The notes: a model not told the origin generated them from the sequence alone. A stretch of DNA of 64,000 bases from Deltaproteobacteria bacterium (GCA_018434685.1 JAHDOV010000003.1:216302-280301); one strand, 5' to 3'. Numbered from the stretch's first letter, positions 8,771 to 18,042 are shown. Translations and numbers: made by a program.

Positions 8771-9415
8771 ATGTCGGCAAAGAGCAGATTCACGGCCCAG
8801 GACATCATCGGCGCAGCGTTTCATATCGTTCAGACGCAGGGTGCCGAGAAGTGTTCGGCGCGTGCCATTGCCGGGGCCCTGCGGTCCTCAACCATGCCGA
8901 TCTATTCGTGTATCAAGTCCATGAAGGATCTCCAGGATGCCATCGTCAAGAAGGCCATCGACCTGCTCATCGAGTATGAGACGCAGACAAGGACAGGCAT
9001 TACCGCCCTGGACATGGGCATCGGTTATATCCTCTTTGCCAAGAGGGAACACCACCTGTTCCGGATGCTGTTCTTTTCAAAGAACATGGATAGCGATACA
9101 GCATCGAGCACCCGGTACCGGGAATATGCCTTCGACACCCTCATGGAACGGCTCTCTGATTTTGAACCGATGGAGGGCTTAACCCCTGACGAGAAGCGGG
9201 ATATTCTCTACAAGATGTGGATCTTTAACCATGGCCTTGCGGTACTGCTCAATAATGCCATTATCCAGGATCTGGACGAACAGGAGATCACCCGGCTTCT
9301 CCTGGACACCGGCCTGTATGTCATGGAGGGGGTGAGGACCAGGGATGTGCTCTACGGCCGGGAAGATGTCAAGGCCCTTGTCGGGACTGCAACAGAGGGC
9401 ACTCCCACCCCTTGA
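8771..9415 (+). CDS. TetR family transcriptional regulator
   Basis: 214 residues. The N-terminal helix-turn-helix (about 7-55) reads FTAQDIIGAAFHIVQTQGAE, SARAIAGALRSSTMPIYSCI, a somewhat divergent TetR DNA-binding domain in which the usual YYHF is replaced by IYSC. The all-helical C-terminal part would bind a ligand and dimerise. Its own promoter is overlapped by two inverted repeats, suggesting autorepression. Downstream lies the TRAP transporter operon in the same orientation, 150 bases away, a possible target; the ligand is unknown. Confidence 0.85.
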   Translation: MSAKSRFTAQDIIGAAFHIVQTQGAEKCSARAIAGALRSSTMPIYSCIKSMKDLQDAIVKKAIDLLIEYETQTRTGITALDMGIGYILFAKREHHLFRMLFFSKNMDSDTASSTRYREYAFDTLMERLSDFEPMEGLTPDEKRDILYKMWIFNHGLAVLLNNAIIQDLDEQEITRLLLDTGLYVMEGVRTRDVLYGREDVKALVGTATEGTPTP

Positions 9416-9567
9416 GGGGCTGTGATGAGGCCTGGATTGTTCTGCGGACAAAATCGCTTGACAGGAGAGGGAGAAGGGCTGAGAATACAGGCAGTTTATA
9501 AGATATCGGATTCAATACGGTTTGTTTTTATATCGCTATCTTGAGGCGATACATTGGTGGAGGGTTT

Positions 9568-10446
9568 ATGGCTTGGAGAACGAATCTTTTCTTTAGAGTA
9601 CCGGTATTTTTTATTCTCATGATGTCTCTGGGGGGCTGCGCCAGTCCGGGCCTCATCATAAAAAACATGGAACCGATCATGGAGGAGCTCAATACCTCGG
9701 TGAACAAGAATCCCGATGTGGACATGGTCCGTGATGCGCTCCCTGCAAACCTCATCCAGCTGGATGGATTTATCGAGGCGGCCCCGAACACAAAACTGCT
9801 TGTGCGCGGCTCGGAAGGGTATTTCGGCTATACCTTTGCCTTTGTGGAAGAAAAAGACAAAAAGAGGGCAAGCATGCTCTACCTCAAGGCCCGGGACTAT
9901 GCACTTCGGGTACTCATGGAGAACCGCTATTTCCGACAAGATTTCCACAAAAGCCCCGATGTGTTCAAGGCCTCTCTCACAGAGCTCTCAAAGAGCGATG
10001 TGCCTGCCCTGTACTGGGCGGCGAACAACTGGATGGCATGGATAGCCCTGAATCTCGATAACCCCGAGGTGCTCATGGATGTCCCCAGGGTCGAGGCAAT
10101 GCTGCTGCGGGTTGTTGAACTGGATGAGACCTATTATTACGGCAGTGCCCATGCGACGCTCGGGGCATTTTACGCCTCCCGCTCAAAGGCCATAGGCGGC
10201 GATCCGGAGCAGGCAAGGTATCATTTCGAGCGGGCCTTCGAGCTTTCAGGCTCCAGGCTCCTGTTTGTCCATCTCCTGTACGCGCAGTACTATGCATACC
10301 AGATACAGGACAGGGAGCTGTTCGTGAAAACGCTCGAGGCAGTGATCGCCACCCCTGTTGACTATTTCCCGGAGAAAAATTTTGCCAATGAGATTGCCAA
10401 GAGGAAGGCGAAGGTTCTTCTGGCTGATGTTGATTCATACTTTTGA
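9568..10446 (+). CDS. TRAP transporter-associated TatT lipoprotein
   Basis: 292 residues. A signal peptide with lipobox (LGGC, Cys at about 22) predicts a periplasmic lipoprotein. The remainder is helical with TPR-like segments and ends LLADVDSYF; overall it matches the TatT family, known from Treponema as a trimeric TPR partner of a TRAP substrate-binding protein. ATG 9568 follows a good GGTGGAGGG site, so an upstream in-frame TTG is not used. Order tatT-dctP-dctQ-dctM is the family's usual arrangement, which strengthens the call. Likely role: delivering a hydrophobic or acidic ligand to the TRAP system. Confidence 0.8.
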   Translation: MAWRTNLFFRVPVFFILMMSLGGCASPGLIIKNMEPIMEELNTSVNKNPDVDMVRDALPANLIQLDGFIEAAPNTKLLVRGSEGYFGYTFAFVEEKDKKRASMLYLKARDYALRVLMENRYFRQDFHKSPDVFKASLTELSKSDVPALYWAANNWMAWIALNLDNPEVLMDVPRVEAMLLRVVELDETYYYGSAHATLGAFYASRSKAIGGDPEQARYHFERAFELSGSRLLFVHLLYAQYYAYQIQDRELFVKTLEAVIATPVDYFPEKNFANEIAKRKAKVLLADVDSYF

Positions 10447-10492
10447 GGAGGTGCCCGGTGACCGGGTACACAATAACAAGGGGACGGGTTCT

Positions 10493-11545
10493 ATGAAGAG
10501 ACTGGTGGTGGCAGTGGTAATGGTCCTGATGGCCACAGGGGTGGTGTTCGACGGAGTCCGCGCGGAAGAAACTGCAAAGATTACAATAAAGATGGCGACG
10601 CTGGCGCCAAAGAATTCTTCCATAATGAACATCCTCGATGAGCTTTCTGTGCAGATCAGGGAGAAGACGAAGAACGAGGTGGCATTCAAGATCTATTGGG
10701 GCGGGGTGCAGGGCGACGAAAAGGATGTGCTGAGAAAGATCAAACTGGGACAGCTCCATGGCGGCGGCTTCATGGGGCCGGGTCTCGGGCAGATCGTACC
10801 GGCCGTGCGGGTTACGGAGATCCCCTATTTCTTCAGGAACTATGAAGAGGTCGGCTATGTCAGGTCTCATCTTCAGGACACCATGACGCAGCTCTTTGAA
10901 GAAGAGGGATTTGTGGTGCTCGGCTGGATGGACCTCGGCTTCATCTACACCTTCTCCAAGGTACCGCTCACCTCCCTCGAGGTAGCCAGGCAACAGAAGT
11001 GGTGGACCATGGAGGGAGAACCCATCGGACGGGAGATCTACAAGGCCCTGGGCATATCCCCCATCTCCCTTTCCATCACGGATGTCGCAACGTCGCTGTC
11101 TACAAACCTGATCGACTGCGCCAATACGACACCCTACGGTGCCGTTGCCTTTCAGTGGTACACCAGGTTCGGTTACATGAACGAGTTTCCCTCGTCGAAT
11201 ATCCTGGGGGCCACGATCGTGACGAAAAAGATCTGGGATGGGATATCACCCGAGAGCCAGAAGATCATCCTCGAGATTTCCAGGGCTTCCCATGAGCGGA
11301 TCGTCAGAGCAACCAGGGAAGAAAATGAAAAGTGCCTCGAGATCCTGAGAAATGCCGGGATACAGGTCGTTCGTGCTGTGGAAAACGAAGATGAGATCCG
11401 CTTTATCTTCGATGCTGCAAAAGATACCCGCGAAAGCCTTGTGGGAGAACTCTATACCCGGGAGATCCTGGACCGCACCCTGGCACTCATTGAAGAGTAC
11501 CGCAGGGAGCATCCCGGAGACGTGAACGTGGAGATGATCCGTTAG
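10493..11545 (+). CDS. TRAP transporter substrate-binding protein, DctP family
   Basis: 350 residues with a cleavable signal peptide (about 1-24, ending VRAEE). Motifs of the DctP fold: IKMATLAPKNSS at the mature N-terminus, FKIYWGGVQGDEKDVLRKIKLGQL, and the C-terminal helices following WDGISPESQKIILE. It captures a substrate, usually an organic acid, in the periplasm for the DctQM permease. Pairing with TatT suggests the TatP(T) subgroup, whose ligands are poorly known. The start is ATG 10493, 46 bases after tatT. Confidence 0.88.
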   Translation: MKRLVVAVVMVLMATGVVFDGVRAEETAKITIKMATLAPKNSSIMNILDELSVQIREKTKNEVAFKIYWGGVQGDEKDVLRKIKLGQLHGGGFMGPGLGQIVPAVRVTEIPYFFRNYEEVGYVRSHLQDTMTQLFEEEGFVVLGWMDLGFIYTFSKVPLTSLEVARQQKWWTMEGEPIGREIYKALGISPISLSITDVATSLSTNLIDCANTTPYGAVAFQWYTRFGYMNEFPSSNILGATIVTKKIWDGISPESQKIILEISRASHERIVRATREENEKCLEILRNAGIQVVRAVENEDEIRFIFDAAKDTRESLVGELYTREILDRTLALIEEYRREHPGDVNVEMIR

Positions 11546-11555
11546 GGACCCCTGG

Positions 11556-12116
11556 ATGCGCTGCAGAAAGTGTAGGGCCCACCTCTATGAAGGCATGGAT
11601 CAGTGCCCGGAGTGCGGTGTTCTATCCCCGGCTGTACTCACGGTCTTCGATTACATCGCGCGGATCGAGGAAGTCCTCCTTGCTGCTGCGCTGAGCACCA
11701 TGGTGCTCCTGGTCCTGATCCAGATCGTGCTGAGAAACTTCTTTTCCATCGGGATCATGGGCGGGGCGGAGATAGTGCGTCATCTGGTTCTCTGGGTGGC
11801 CTTTCTCGGTGCAGGCCTTGCCGCCCGGGATGGAAAACATATCAAGATAGAGCTGGCGCAGCGCATGCTGCCGGCCCGGACGCGCCGGATCTTTTCGGTC
11901 ATCACCTGCCTGTTTTCCGTGGTCGTATGTGCCGTTCTCGTCTATGCCTCTGCGACGTTTGTCTACTTTGATTACCAAGGCGGAGGCACCATGGCCTTCT
12001 ACAATACACCGGTATGGATTCTCCAGGTGATCATTCCGCTCGGTTATACGGTGATCACGCTGAGGTTCGCCGCACGGTGCATGGAGCATGTTCGTGCACT
12101 CGCAAGGGGAGACTGA
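11556..12116 (+). CDS. TRAP transporter small permease (DctQ) with N-terminal zinc ribbon
   Basis: 186 residues. Residues about 28-180 form the four-helix DctQ membrane subunit (LIQIVLRNFFSIGIMGGAEIVRHLVLWVAFLGAGLAAR is the family signature region). Unusually, the first 21 residues carry CRKC and CPEC pairs 12 residues apart, which looks like a rubredoxin-type zinc ribbon on the cytoplasmic side before helix 1. The ATG at 11556 is the first start after dctP (10-base gap). A start after the ribbon is possible but no ATG or good ribosome site favours it. Confidence 0.85.
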   Translation: MRCRKCRAHLYEGMDQCPECGVLSPAVLTVFDYIARIEEVLLAAALSTMVLLVLIQIVLRNFFSIGIMGGAEIVRHLVLWVAFLGAGLAARDGKHIKIELAQRMLPARTRRIFSVITCLFSVVVCAVLVYASATFVYFDYQGGGTMAFYNTPVWILQVIIPLGYTVITLRFAARCMEHVRALARGD

Positions 12117-12121
12117 CCGCA

Positions 12122-13399
12122 TTGACAGCGCTGGTGATCATCCTCATCATCCTCATGGCACTCATGGGCGCCCCGGTCTTTGTGGTGATCTCGTCCTTTG
12201 CCATAGTGGGCTTTTATCTCTCAGATATCCAGTTGGCGGCACTGATCGTGGATATCTACAGCAAATTTTCCAATAACCCGGTCCTCTACACCATCCCGAT
12301 CTTTACCTTTGCCGGCTACATCCTCGCGGAAAGCAAGGCCTCTCTGCGGGTCGTCAATTTCGCGCAGGCCCTGTTCGGATGGCTGCCGGGTGGGCTTGCG
12401 GTGGTCTCGCTCGTGGCATGCGCCTTTTTCACCGCCTTTACCGGTGCCTCGGGGGTAACGATCATCGCTCTGGGGGGACTGCTCTTTCCGGCGCTCATCA
12501 AGGAGCACTACAACGAACGGTTTTCGCTGGGACTCCTTACATCCTCGGGGAGCCTCGGTCTGCTCTTCTTCCCGAGCCTGCCCATCATCATCTACGGTGT
12601 GGTCGCCGAGACCAGCATTACCCAGCTCTTTGCCGCAGGATTGATCCCCGGGGTATTTCTCATCGTCATCCTGTCTCTCTACAGTATCTTTGTCGCCAAG
12701 AAAGCGGCTATCTCCAAGACGGCATTTTCTGCCTCGAGGATCATGAAGGCAGCGCTTGCGGCCAAGTGGGAGCTCCTCATACCGATCATACTGATTGTGG
12801 GGATCTTCGGGGGCTTCGTCACCCTGGGCGAGATTGCCTCCATCACCGTGGCCTATGCACTCATCGTGGAGGTTGTAATCCACCGGGATTTCCGTTTCTC
12901 CTATATCCCGACGATCATGCACCAGAGCATGATACTGGTGGGCGGTATCTTTATCATATTCGGATCTGCCCTTGCCCTGACCACCTATATGATCGACGCG
13001 GAGATCCCCCTGATCACCCTGAATTTTATCCAGGCGCACATAAGTTCGAAGATCGTTTTTCTCATCGCGCTGAACATCTTCCTGCTGGTCGTCGGCTGTG
13101 TCATGGACATCTATTCCGCCCTCGTGGTGGTGGTCCCCCTGATCGTTCCCATTGCCCTGAGCTATGAGATCAACCCGGTGCACCTGGGGATTATCTTTCT
13201 GACCAACCTGGAGATCGGGTACTCTACCCCGCCGGTAGGCATGAACCTGTTCATCTCCTGCATCAGGTTCGGCAAATCCATCGTCACCCTGTACAAGGCA
13301 ACGATTCCGTTTATACTCATCCTGATCATAGGCCTCCTGGTAATAACCTATGTCCCTGAAATGAGCCTGTGGCTCATTGAACGATTCGGAATAAAATGA
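12122..13399 (+). CDS. TRAP transporter large permease, DctM family
   Basis: 425 residues and about 12 membrane segments. Family features include GAPVFVVI near the N-terminus, FTAFTGASGVTIIALGGLLFPAL, GSLGLLFFPSLPIIIYGVVAET and the C-terminal NLEIGYSTPPVGMNLF. It forms the Na+- or H+-coupled transport channel with DctQ. The TTG start at 12122 follows AAGGGGAG by 10 bases and lies 5 bases after the dctQ stop. Last gene of the TRAP operon; it converges with a SlyD-like gene 3 bases away and no terminator is visible. Confidence 0.9.
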   Translation: MTALVIILIILMALMGAPVFVVISSFAIVGFYLSDIQLAALIVDIYSKFSNNPVLYTIPIFTFAGYILAESKASLRVVNFAQALFGWLPGGLAVVSLVACAFFTAFTGASGVTIIALGGLLFPALIKEHYNERFSLGLLTSSGSLGLLFFPSLPIIIYGVVAETSITQLFAAGLIPGVFLIVILSLYSIFVAKKAAISKTAFSASRIMKAALAAKWELLIPIILIVGIFGGFVTLGEIASITVAYALIVEVVIHRDFRFSYIPTIMHQSMILVGGIFIIFGSALALTTYMIDAEIPLITLNFIQAHISSKIVFLIALNIFLLVVGCVMDIYSALVVVVPLIVPIALSYEINPVHLGIIFLTNLEIGYSTPPVGMNLFISCIRFGKSIVTLYKATIPFILILIIGLLVITYVPEMSLWLIERFGIK

Positions 13400-13402
13400 T
13401 TC

Positions 13403-13834
13403 CTAAACGATCTCGAGAAGCTCGATGTCAAAGATGAGGGTTTTCCCTGCCAGGGGGTGATTCGCATCGAGGCGGATGTAATCGTCGTGCACCTTGGTTA
13501 TCTCCACAAGGACTTCTTCACCCTGTTCCTCCACGACCTTGAGCTGCATGCCGACTGCCGGCGAGATATCTTCAGGAAAGTATTCCTTGGGCATATCGAC
13601 CACCATGTTTTCATTGTAGATCCCGTAGCCCTCTTCCGGAGTAACGGATATGGTCTTTATCTCGCCGACGCACATGCCGATGGCAGCATATTCGACGCCC
13701 GGGATGACCTGGTTGGCCCCCACGGTAAACATGAGCGGTTCATACCCCACGGACGAGTCAAACTCCTCACCTGACTGGTACTTGCCTGTGTAATGGACCC
13801 TTACCGTGTCTCCCTCCTTAACCGTTCTGTCCAT
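13403..13834 (-). CDS. FKBP-type peptidyl-prolyl isomerase, SlyD-like
   Basis: 143 residues. FKBP half-domains VRVHYTGKYQSGEEFDSS and the C-terminal GKTLIFDIELLEIV flank an insert-in-flap region (EEGYGIYNENMVVDMPKEYFP) as in SlyD/SlpA proteins, which catalyse proline isomerisation and act as chaperones. The His-rich metal-binding tail of E. coli SlyD is absent. ATG 13834 follows a perfect AAGGAGG at 6 bases, deciding against the TTG two codons upstream. Confidence 0.88.
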   Translation of the reverse strand: MDRTVKEGDTVRVHYTGKYQSGEEFDSSVGYEPLMFTVGANQVIPGVEYAAIGMCVGEIKTISVTPEEGYGIYNENMVVDMPKEYFPEDISPAVGMQLKVVEEQGEEVLVEITKVHDDYIRLDANHPLAGKTLIFDIELLEIV

Positions 13835-13960
13835 GGCCAACCTCCTTACTCCTTACTCCTTGATAATAACCATGAGAGCGTACCAGATAAAGGGACAGGG
13901 TGCAAAAAAAGCCTTGAAATTCTCCTCGTTCGTCCCCTTGCCGGACGTGCGAGATATGCC

Positions 13961-13990
13961 TTGGATAATCGGGTGCACCCGAGGTATAAT
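13961..13990 (+). promoter_or_regulatory. Sigma-70-like promoter of the enoyl-CoA isomerase-like gene
   Basis: TTGGAT at 13961, 18-base spacer and a perfect TATAAT at 13985-13990, 44 bases before the ATG. Confidence 0.5.
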
Positions 13991-14033
13991 GTATGGTGAA
14001 GAAACTACACGTGTTATAAAAAGGAGATCTCGA

Positions 14034-14747
14034 ATGTCTATGCTTGAGTATTCCCTGGATGGGAAGGTCGCCATACTCACCATGAACAGCGGGGAGAACA
14101 GATTCAATCCCGCATTTCTCGATGAATTCATGAAGGTTCTTGATGAGATCGAGCATTCAACCGATGCCAATGCCCTGGTAGTGAAGTCTGCGCATGACAA
14201 GATCTTCTGCAACGGCATCGATCTCGACTGGCTCATGCCCTTTGTTCAAGCAGATGACCGCAGCGTTGTCAGGGACTTCTGCTATCAGGTCAATGCATTC
14301 CTCCGGAGGCTGCTGCTGTATCCCATGCCCACTGTTGCCGCAATAACGGGGCATGCATTTGCAGGGGGGGCGATAATGTGCTGCTGCTTCGATTTTAGAT
14401 TCATGCGCTCCGACCGTGGTTTCTTCTGCTTTCCAGAGGTGAATATCGGGATACCGTTCTGGCCGGGCATGGTGGCGATGGTGAAGAAGGCAATACCCGG
14501 GTACAAGCTCGAGGAGATGTACTACCTGGGAAACCGGGTCACCGGAGCACAGTGCCAGGAGCATCACATCGTCACCGAGGCATGTCCCATGGACGAACTG
14601 ATGGATAAGACGCTGGCCTTTGCCGGGAGTCTCGATAAGAACCGCACATTCTACGGCGCACAGAAAGAACGGATGAATGCAGATATCATCCGGATCATCG
14701 ACGAGGTCGACCCTGCCGTGCTCGATACCGGGAAGATCTCTGCCTAG
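14034..14747 (+). CDS. Enoyl-CoA hydratase/isomerase family protein, ECI-like
   Basis: 237 residues of the crotonase fold. The oxyanion-hole segments are present (KIFCNGIDLDWL and ITGHAFAGGAIMCCCFDFRF). Of the two hydratase glutamates, the first (in GGGxE of true hydratases) is replaced by Ile in AGGAI, while the second is kept in CFPEVNIGI. Retaining only this one, together with the following PFW, is the pattern of delta3,delta2-enoyl-CoA isomerases, which shift double bonds of unsaturated acyl-CoA. AAGGAGA precedes ATG 14034. It has its own promoter and no operon partners. Confidence 0.75.
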   Translation: MSMLEYSLDGKVAILTMNSGENRFNPAFLDEFMKVLDEIEHSTDANALVVKSAHDKIFCNGIDLDWLMPFVQADDRSVVRDFCYQVNAFLRRLLLYPMPTVAAITGHAFAGGAIMCCCFDFRFMRSDRGFFCFPEVNIGIPFWPGMVAMVKKAIPGYKLEEMYYLGNRVTGAQCQEHHIVTEACPMDELMDKTLAFAGSLDKNRTFYGAQKERMNADIIRIIDEVDPAVLDTGKISA

Positions 14748-15026
14748 CGATATCAGGCATGATGGGTCCGGGTGGTGTGCTGCCGATGCTCTGAAGAGGC
14801 GTTTGTTGAGCATGTTCTTTTCCCGCTCGGTTGTCCATGAGGCACGGACTGCGCACCCGTTCAACGACCTGAACCGAAGCATCTTGAGAATGTGGTGGTG
14901 CTGTGTCCCGCGGAGGAATTCGTGGCACGGCTCACCGCAGAGAGAAAAGCCGCAAACTGCACATTATAACTTGACATTATAGGATTCTTAAAGCACAAGG
15001 AATAAAAGGACGATAGTTCTCTTGTA

Positions 15027-16322
15027 ATGAAAAGTGCTATTGAGGCAAAAACATTTTTGGTGCTTCTCTTTCTCCTCATAATCCCGGGTACCCTTTTCGC
15101 CTCGACCCTCAGGATCAGCTGGAACAACAACACCGAGGCGGACCTGTGCGGGTACAGGGTGTATTATGGAACGATCTCGGGCCAATACGGAAAGGTACTC
15201 GATGTGGGCGAGGCAGTCTGCGTGGACATCGAGGGCCTGCCGGCCGATACTGTCTACTTCTTTGCGATAACGGCATATGATTTCAGCGGGAACGAGAGTG
15301 GTTTTTCCCGCGAGGTCAGTGTGCTCATCCCCGGTGATCAGGCACGGTTCCTGGGTGCGATCATCAACTGGTTCCTGGAGCTCATCCCCACAAACCCGGG
15401 CAGCACCGATGATGCCCCCCGGTATAGCCTCGATGATTTCTTCGATGTGAGCAGCAGCATCCCGGTCAATACAGCGAGCATCGTCGAGGTCGGTGATTCG
15501 GCAAGTGTCCCTCCTGACGGGGATTTCCCGGCTGGCTCCGAGGGAACCTGCCTGGTCGAAGATGCCATTGCCGTGGTGGGCGAGGTGCTCGATCTCTCAA
15601 CCCTCTACCCGACGGGCACCTATGAATTCACCCCGCTCACCGCTGGTTGTCCGGCGATTGACGACGGGATGATCTATGCGGCTGCCCCCGGGAGCCACCT
15701 GTTCCTCGTCAAGGACATGACCGGAGGCCTCATCAATATCCTCAGGGTCTCGGTCGTCAGGGAGTTATGCGCTGCCGCCGATTATCTGCCCGGGACAGAC
15801 CTGGTGATGGGGGCCATCTCCGGCCTCATCTCCCTGGTTATGCCGCAGAATACCCTGGGCAGTGCGCTGCCCATCGGTATTGATTGCGGCAGTGCCGCAA
15901 GCGGTGCGGGCTCTGCCGTATTGGCACATGGGACCAACGAATTCGGGTTTGACATCGTCCCGTATGGCCTTGTGCTCGCTGAGCCCGCAGTCGTAAGCGT
16001 GCTCTATGACGGTCCGTATCCGGTTGCGGTTGCGTATTTCGATGAGGCCGCACGGCAATGGGTCGAACTAGAGGATGTGTGGGCCGAGGACGGCATGGTC
16101 ACGTTTTCCACGCAGGTCCTGGGCAGCTTCAAGGTCTATGCCCCCCGCGAGGATGCCGACTCTTATGAAGGCTCTGGCGGAGGCGGTGGCGGGTGCTTCA
16201 TCGACACCGCACACAACACTCCGGGCCCGATAGGGGCTGCCCTGGCGTCTCTGCTTCTGGTCGTACTGTGTGCATCCGTACGGCATGTGTGGCCTGGCAC
16301 GGGATCATCATCAAGACCCTGA
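15027..16322 (+). CDS. Secreted fibronectin type III protein with C-terminal anchor-like tail
   Basis: 431 residues. Signal peptide 1-25 (LFAS cleavage region), then a fibronectin type III domain (about 26-105: LRISWNNNTEADLCGYRVYYG, YFFAITAYDFSGNESGFS). A long middle part has no family I can recognise; it contains about five cysteines and beta-rich repeats. The C-terminus is tripartite: a Gly-rich linker with GGGGGGCFIDTA, a hydrophobic helix (ALASLLLVVLCA) and a short Arg-containing end, resembling sorting tails of surface proteins in deltaproteobacteria. Probably exported and held at the cell surface; function unknown. Confidence 0.65.
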   Translation: MKSAIEAKTFLVLLFLLIIPGTLFASTLRISWNNNTEADLCGYRVYYGTISGQYGKVLDVGEAVCVDIEGLPADTVYFFAITAYDFSGNESGFSREVSVLIPGDQARFLGAIINWFLELIPTNPGSTDDAPRYSLDDFFDVSSSIPVNTASIVEVGDSASVPPDGDFPAGSEGTCLVEDAIAVVGEVLDLSTLYPTGTYEFTPLTAGCPAIDDGMIYAAAPGSHLFLVKDMTGGLINILRVSVVRELCAAADYLPGTDLVMGAISGLISLVMPQNTLGSALPIGIDCGSAASGAGSAVLAHGTNEFGFDIVPYGLVLAEPAVVSVLYDGPYPVAVAYFDEAARQWVELEDVWAEDGMVTFSTQVLGSFKVYAPREDADSYEGSGGGGGGCFIDTAHNTPGPIGAALASLLLVVLCASVRHVWPGTGSSSRP

Positions 16323-16327
16323 AGGTC

Positions 16328-16374
16328 GTTCAGGGTACGGTGAGGTTCCCCGGGGGGTTCCTTTCTCCCTGAAC
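16328..16374. repeat. Inverted repeat between convergent genes
   Basis: GTTCAGGG (16328-16335) and CCCTGAAC (16367-16374) flank a CCCCGGGG core. It sits just after the fibronectin-type gene stop and could stop transcription from either side, but there is no T-run. Confidence 0.35.
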
Positions 16375-16468
16375 CGAGATCGGACGGTGTGGGCAATCCG
16401 GCAGACGGGCCTGACCGGGAGAAATGACCGGCACAGCCGTCTCTCTGTCCTATTCGGGACAATACCTG

Positions 16469-17692
16469 CTAGAACAGGAACATGGGGTACGAGTCGGGAT
16501 TCTTGCCGAAACAGGTGAGGTCGTCGATCTTTTCGATCTTCTTTCCCCTCAGGAGGGCATAGAGGGTTCTCTCCACGCCGACACCACCACCGAAGGTCTC
16601 GGGGAAATAAGGCTTTCCCGCTTCGTTTTTCATGGCAACCGCAGACAGGAACGGTCCGTATCCTGCCAGGGCCTGTATGTTCACCAGGAGTCCGTCCTGG
16701 AAGATGGGTCGTTCCTGGATGATCCTGTTGTCGATGAGGCGCTCGATGATGGGCTCATAGAGCCACTCGCGAATGGCGCCGGAGAGGATCTCCAGTGCCG
16801 GCATATACGTATTGGACTCCCGCACGAGTGCCTTTGCGCAGATGTCGTAGTTGTAGATCATGTCAGAGGTGAAGGATGACAGCGGATGCTTGCTGCCGTC
16901 AGGCAGTATATAGGGATAGATGAGGTCGTAGTTTTCCCTCAGCAACCCGAGCACCCAGAAGAACTGGCCCTTTACCTCTTCACCGGCCTTCGCCTCGACA
17001 CCGCGCTTGCCATACCTTCTGGTGATCTCGTCGCACCTGAGGCGGGGGAAGGGCTGTGTCGGAACCTCCAGCGCCATGCCCAAGGCCTTGAGGTCGTCAT
17101 CATTGTGTTCAACCACAGCGGTTGTCGCAGCGACGATCATGCGTTCGAAGAAGTCCAGTGCCCTGTCGAGGTCTTCCCGTAGGATCTTTTTGATCCTGTC
17201 GGGCTCATGTTTGTACATCTCGAAGTCTATACCCCTGTTGCGCCTGAGCTCGACGTCGATCTGGGAGAAGTCGATGAGGTATTTCCCCCGCTGCTGGCGG
17301 AGCGGACTCTCGATCTCCAGCCTGATATTCGGAGAGTCGACGTAAACCCCCTTGATCTTCGGGTTGAAGCACGCAAGAAATTTGCTGTAGATCATGGAGT
17401 GGGTGGTAACGTAGGGCATGCCCTTGTAGTGAACGGTGGGGGTATGCTCCACGTCATGCGCCAGCGGGTCTGTTACCGGGCTCATCTGTACCTTTTCCAT
17501 ATTGAACAGGCCCTCGGCGGCAAGGAAATTGTGGATGGCGGTCACCATGGTGGTGCGGATGGCCATGGCGGCATACAAGCTGTCACTCATCCATTTATTT
17601 ACGTACTCATCCCTGATGAATTCCTGGAAACTTACGCCTGACTGTTCGAGCGTGGCCTGAAAATGAAAAAGATCCTCACTGATGAAGCCCAT
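16469..17692 (-). CDS. Class II aminoacyl-tRNA synthetase-like protein, probable asparagine synthetase of AsnRS type
   Basis: 407 residues. It shows the AspRS/AsnRS catalytic core: YVTTHSMIYSKFLAC, motif 2-like LIDFSQIDVELR, and motif 3 ETFGGGVGVERTLYALL. There is no N-terminal OB-fold for tRNA anticodon binding, which argues against a working tRNA ligase and for an ammonia-dependent asparagine synthetase derived from AsnRS, as described for archaeal AS-AR. It is divergent from glnA across a 350-base gap, and both would be amide-forming enzymes. Start: ATG after GGGAGG. An activating paralogue with another substrate remains possible. Confidence 0.65.
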   Translation of the reverse strand: MGFISEDLFHFQATLEQSGVSFQEFIRDEYVNKWMSDSLYAAMAIRTTMVTAIHNFLAAEGLFNMEKVQMSPVTDPLAHDVEHTPTVHYKGMPYVTTHSMIYSKFLACFNPKIKGVYVDSPNIRLEIESPLRQQRGKYLIDFSQIDVELRRNRGIDFEMYKHEPDRIKKILREDLDRALDFFERMIVAATTAVVEHNDDDLKALGMALEVPTQPFPRLRCDEITRRYGKRGVEAKAGEEVKGQFFWVLGLLRENYDLIYPYILPDGSKHPLSSFTSDMIYNYDICAKALVRESNTYMPALEILSGAIREWLYEPIIERLIDNRIIQERPIFQDGLLVNIQALAGYGPFLSAVAMKNEAGKPYFPETFGGGVGVERTLYALLRGKKIEKIDDLTCFGKNPDSYPMFLF

Positions 17693-18042
17693 GTAAAACC
17701 TCCCATATCTTAGTGTTACTCAGCTTTTCTTTATGATTGTCCGGTACTCATAGCAGATCTTGGCAAAGATTGCCAAGATACCAAAAAAAGAGTCCATGAT
17801 ACGGAGTATGGCTATTCCCTGTACCTGCTGCCTGGATGATCCCCGGACCGGTTTCATGCATACACCATTGAGCAGAATATGCAAGGGGGATGATTCCGAA
17901 GGGGGATCGGTTGCGATAGTGCTTTTTCAGGTAGTGTTATTGGAATTCTTTTGTGATATAGAGGGGTAACGGAACAAGAAATACATAAGTCATATAATAA
18001 CCATTACTTATATGGTGGAATGGTGAGAGGAGCGAGTTGCAT
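17693..18042. other. Divergent control region between the AsnRS-like gene and glnA
   Basis: 350 bases without a gene. A perfect TATAAT lies at 17993-17998 toward glnA but has no good -35, which suggests an activator-dependent promoter. ATAAGT and ACTTAT form an inverted repeat around it (about 17985-18011). No canonical sigma-54 -24/-12 element was found. Confidence 0.4.

Noticed and set aside
17758-17775. TTGGCAAAGATTGCCA as a sigma-54 promoter for glnA
   Set aside because: GG and GC are 8 rather than 10 bases apart, so the -24/-12 geometry is wrong.
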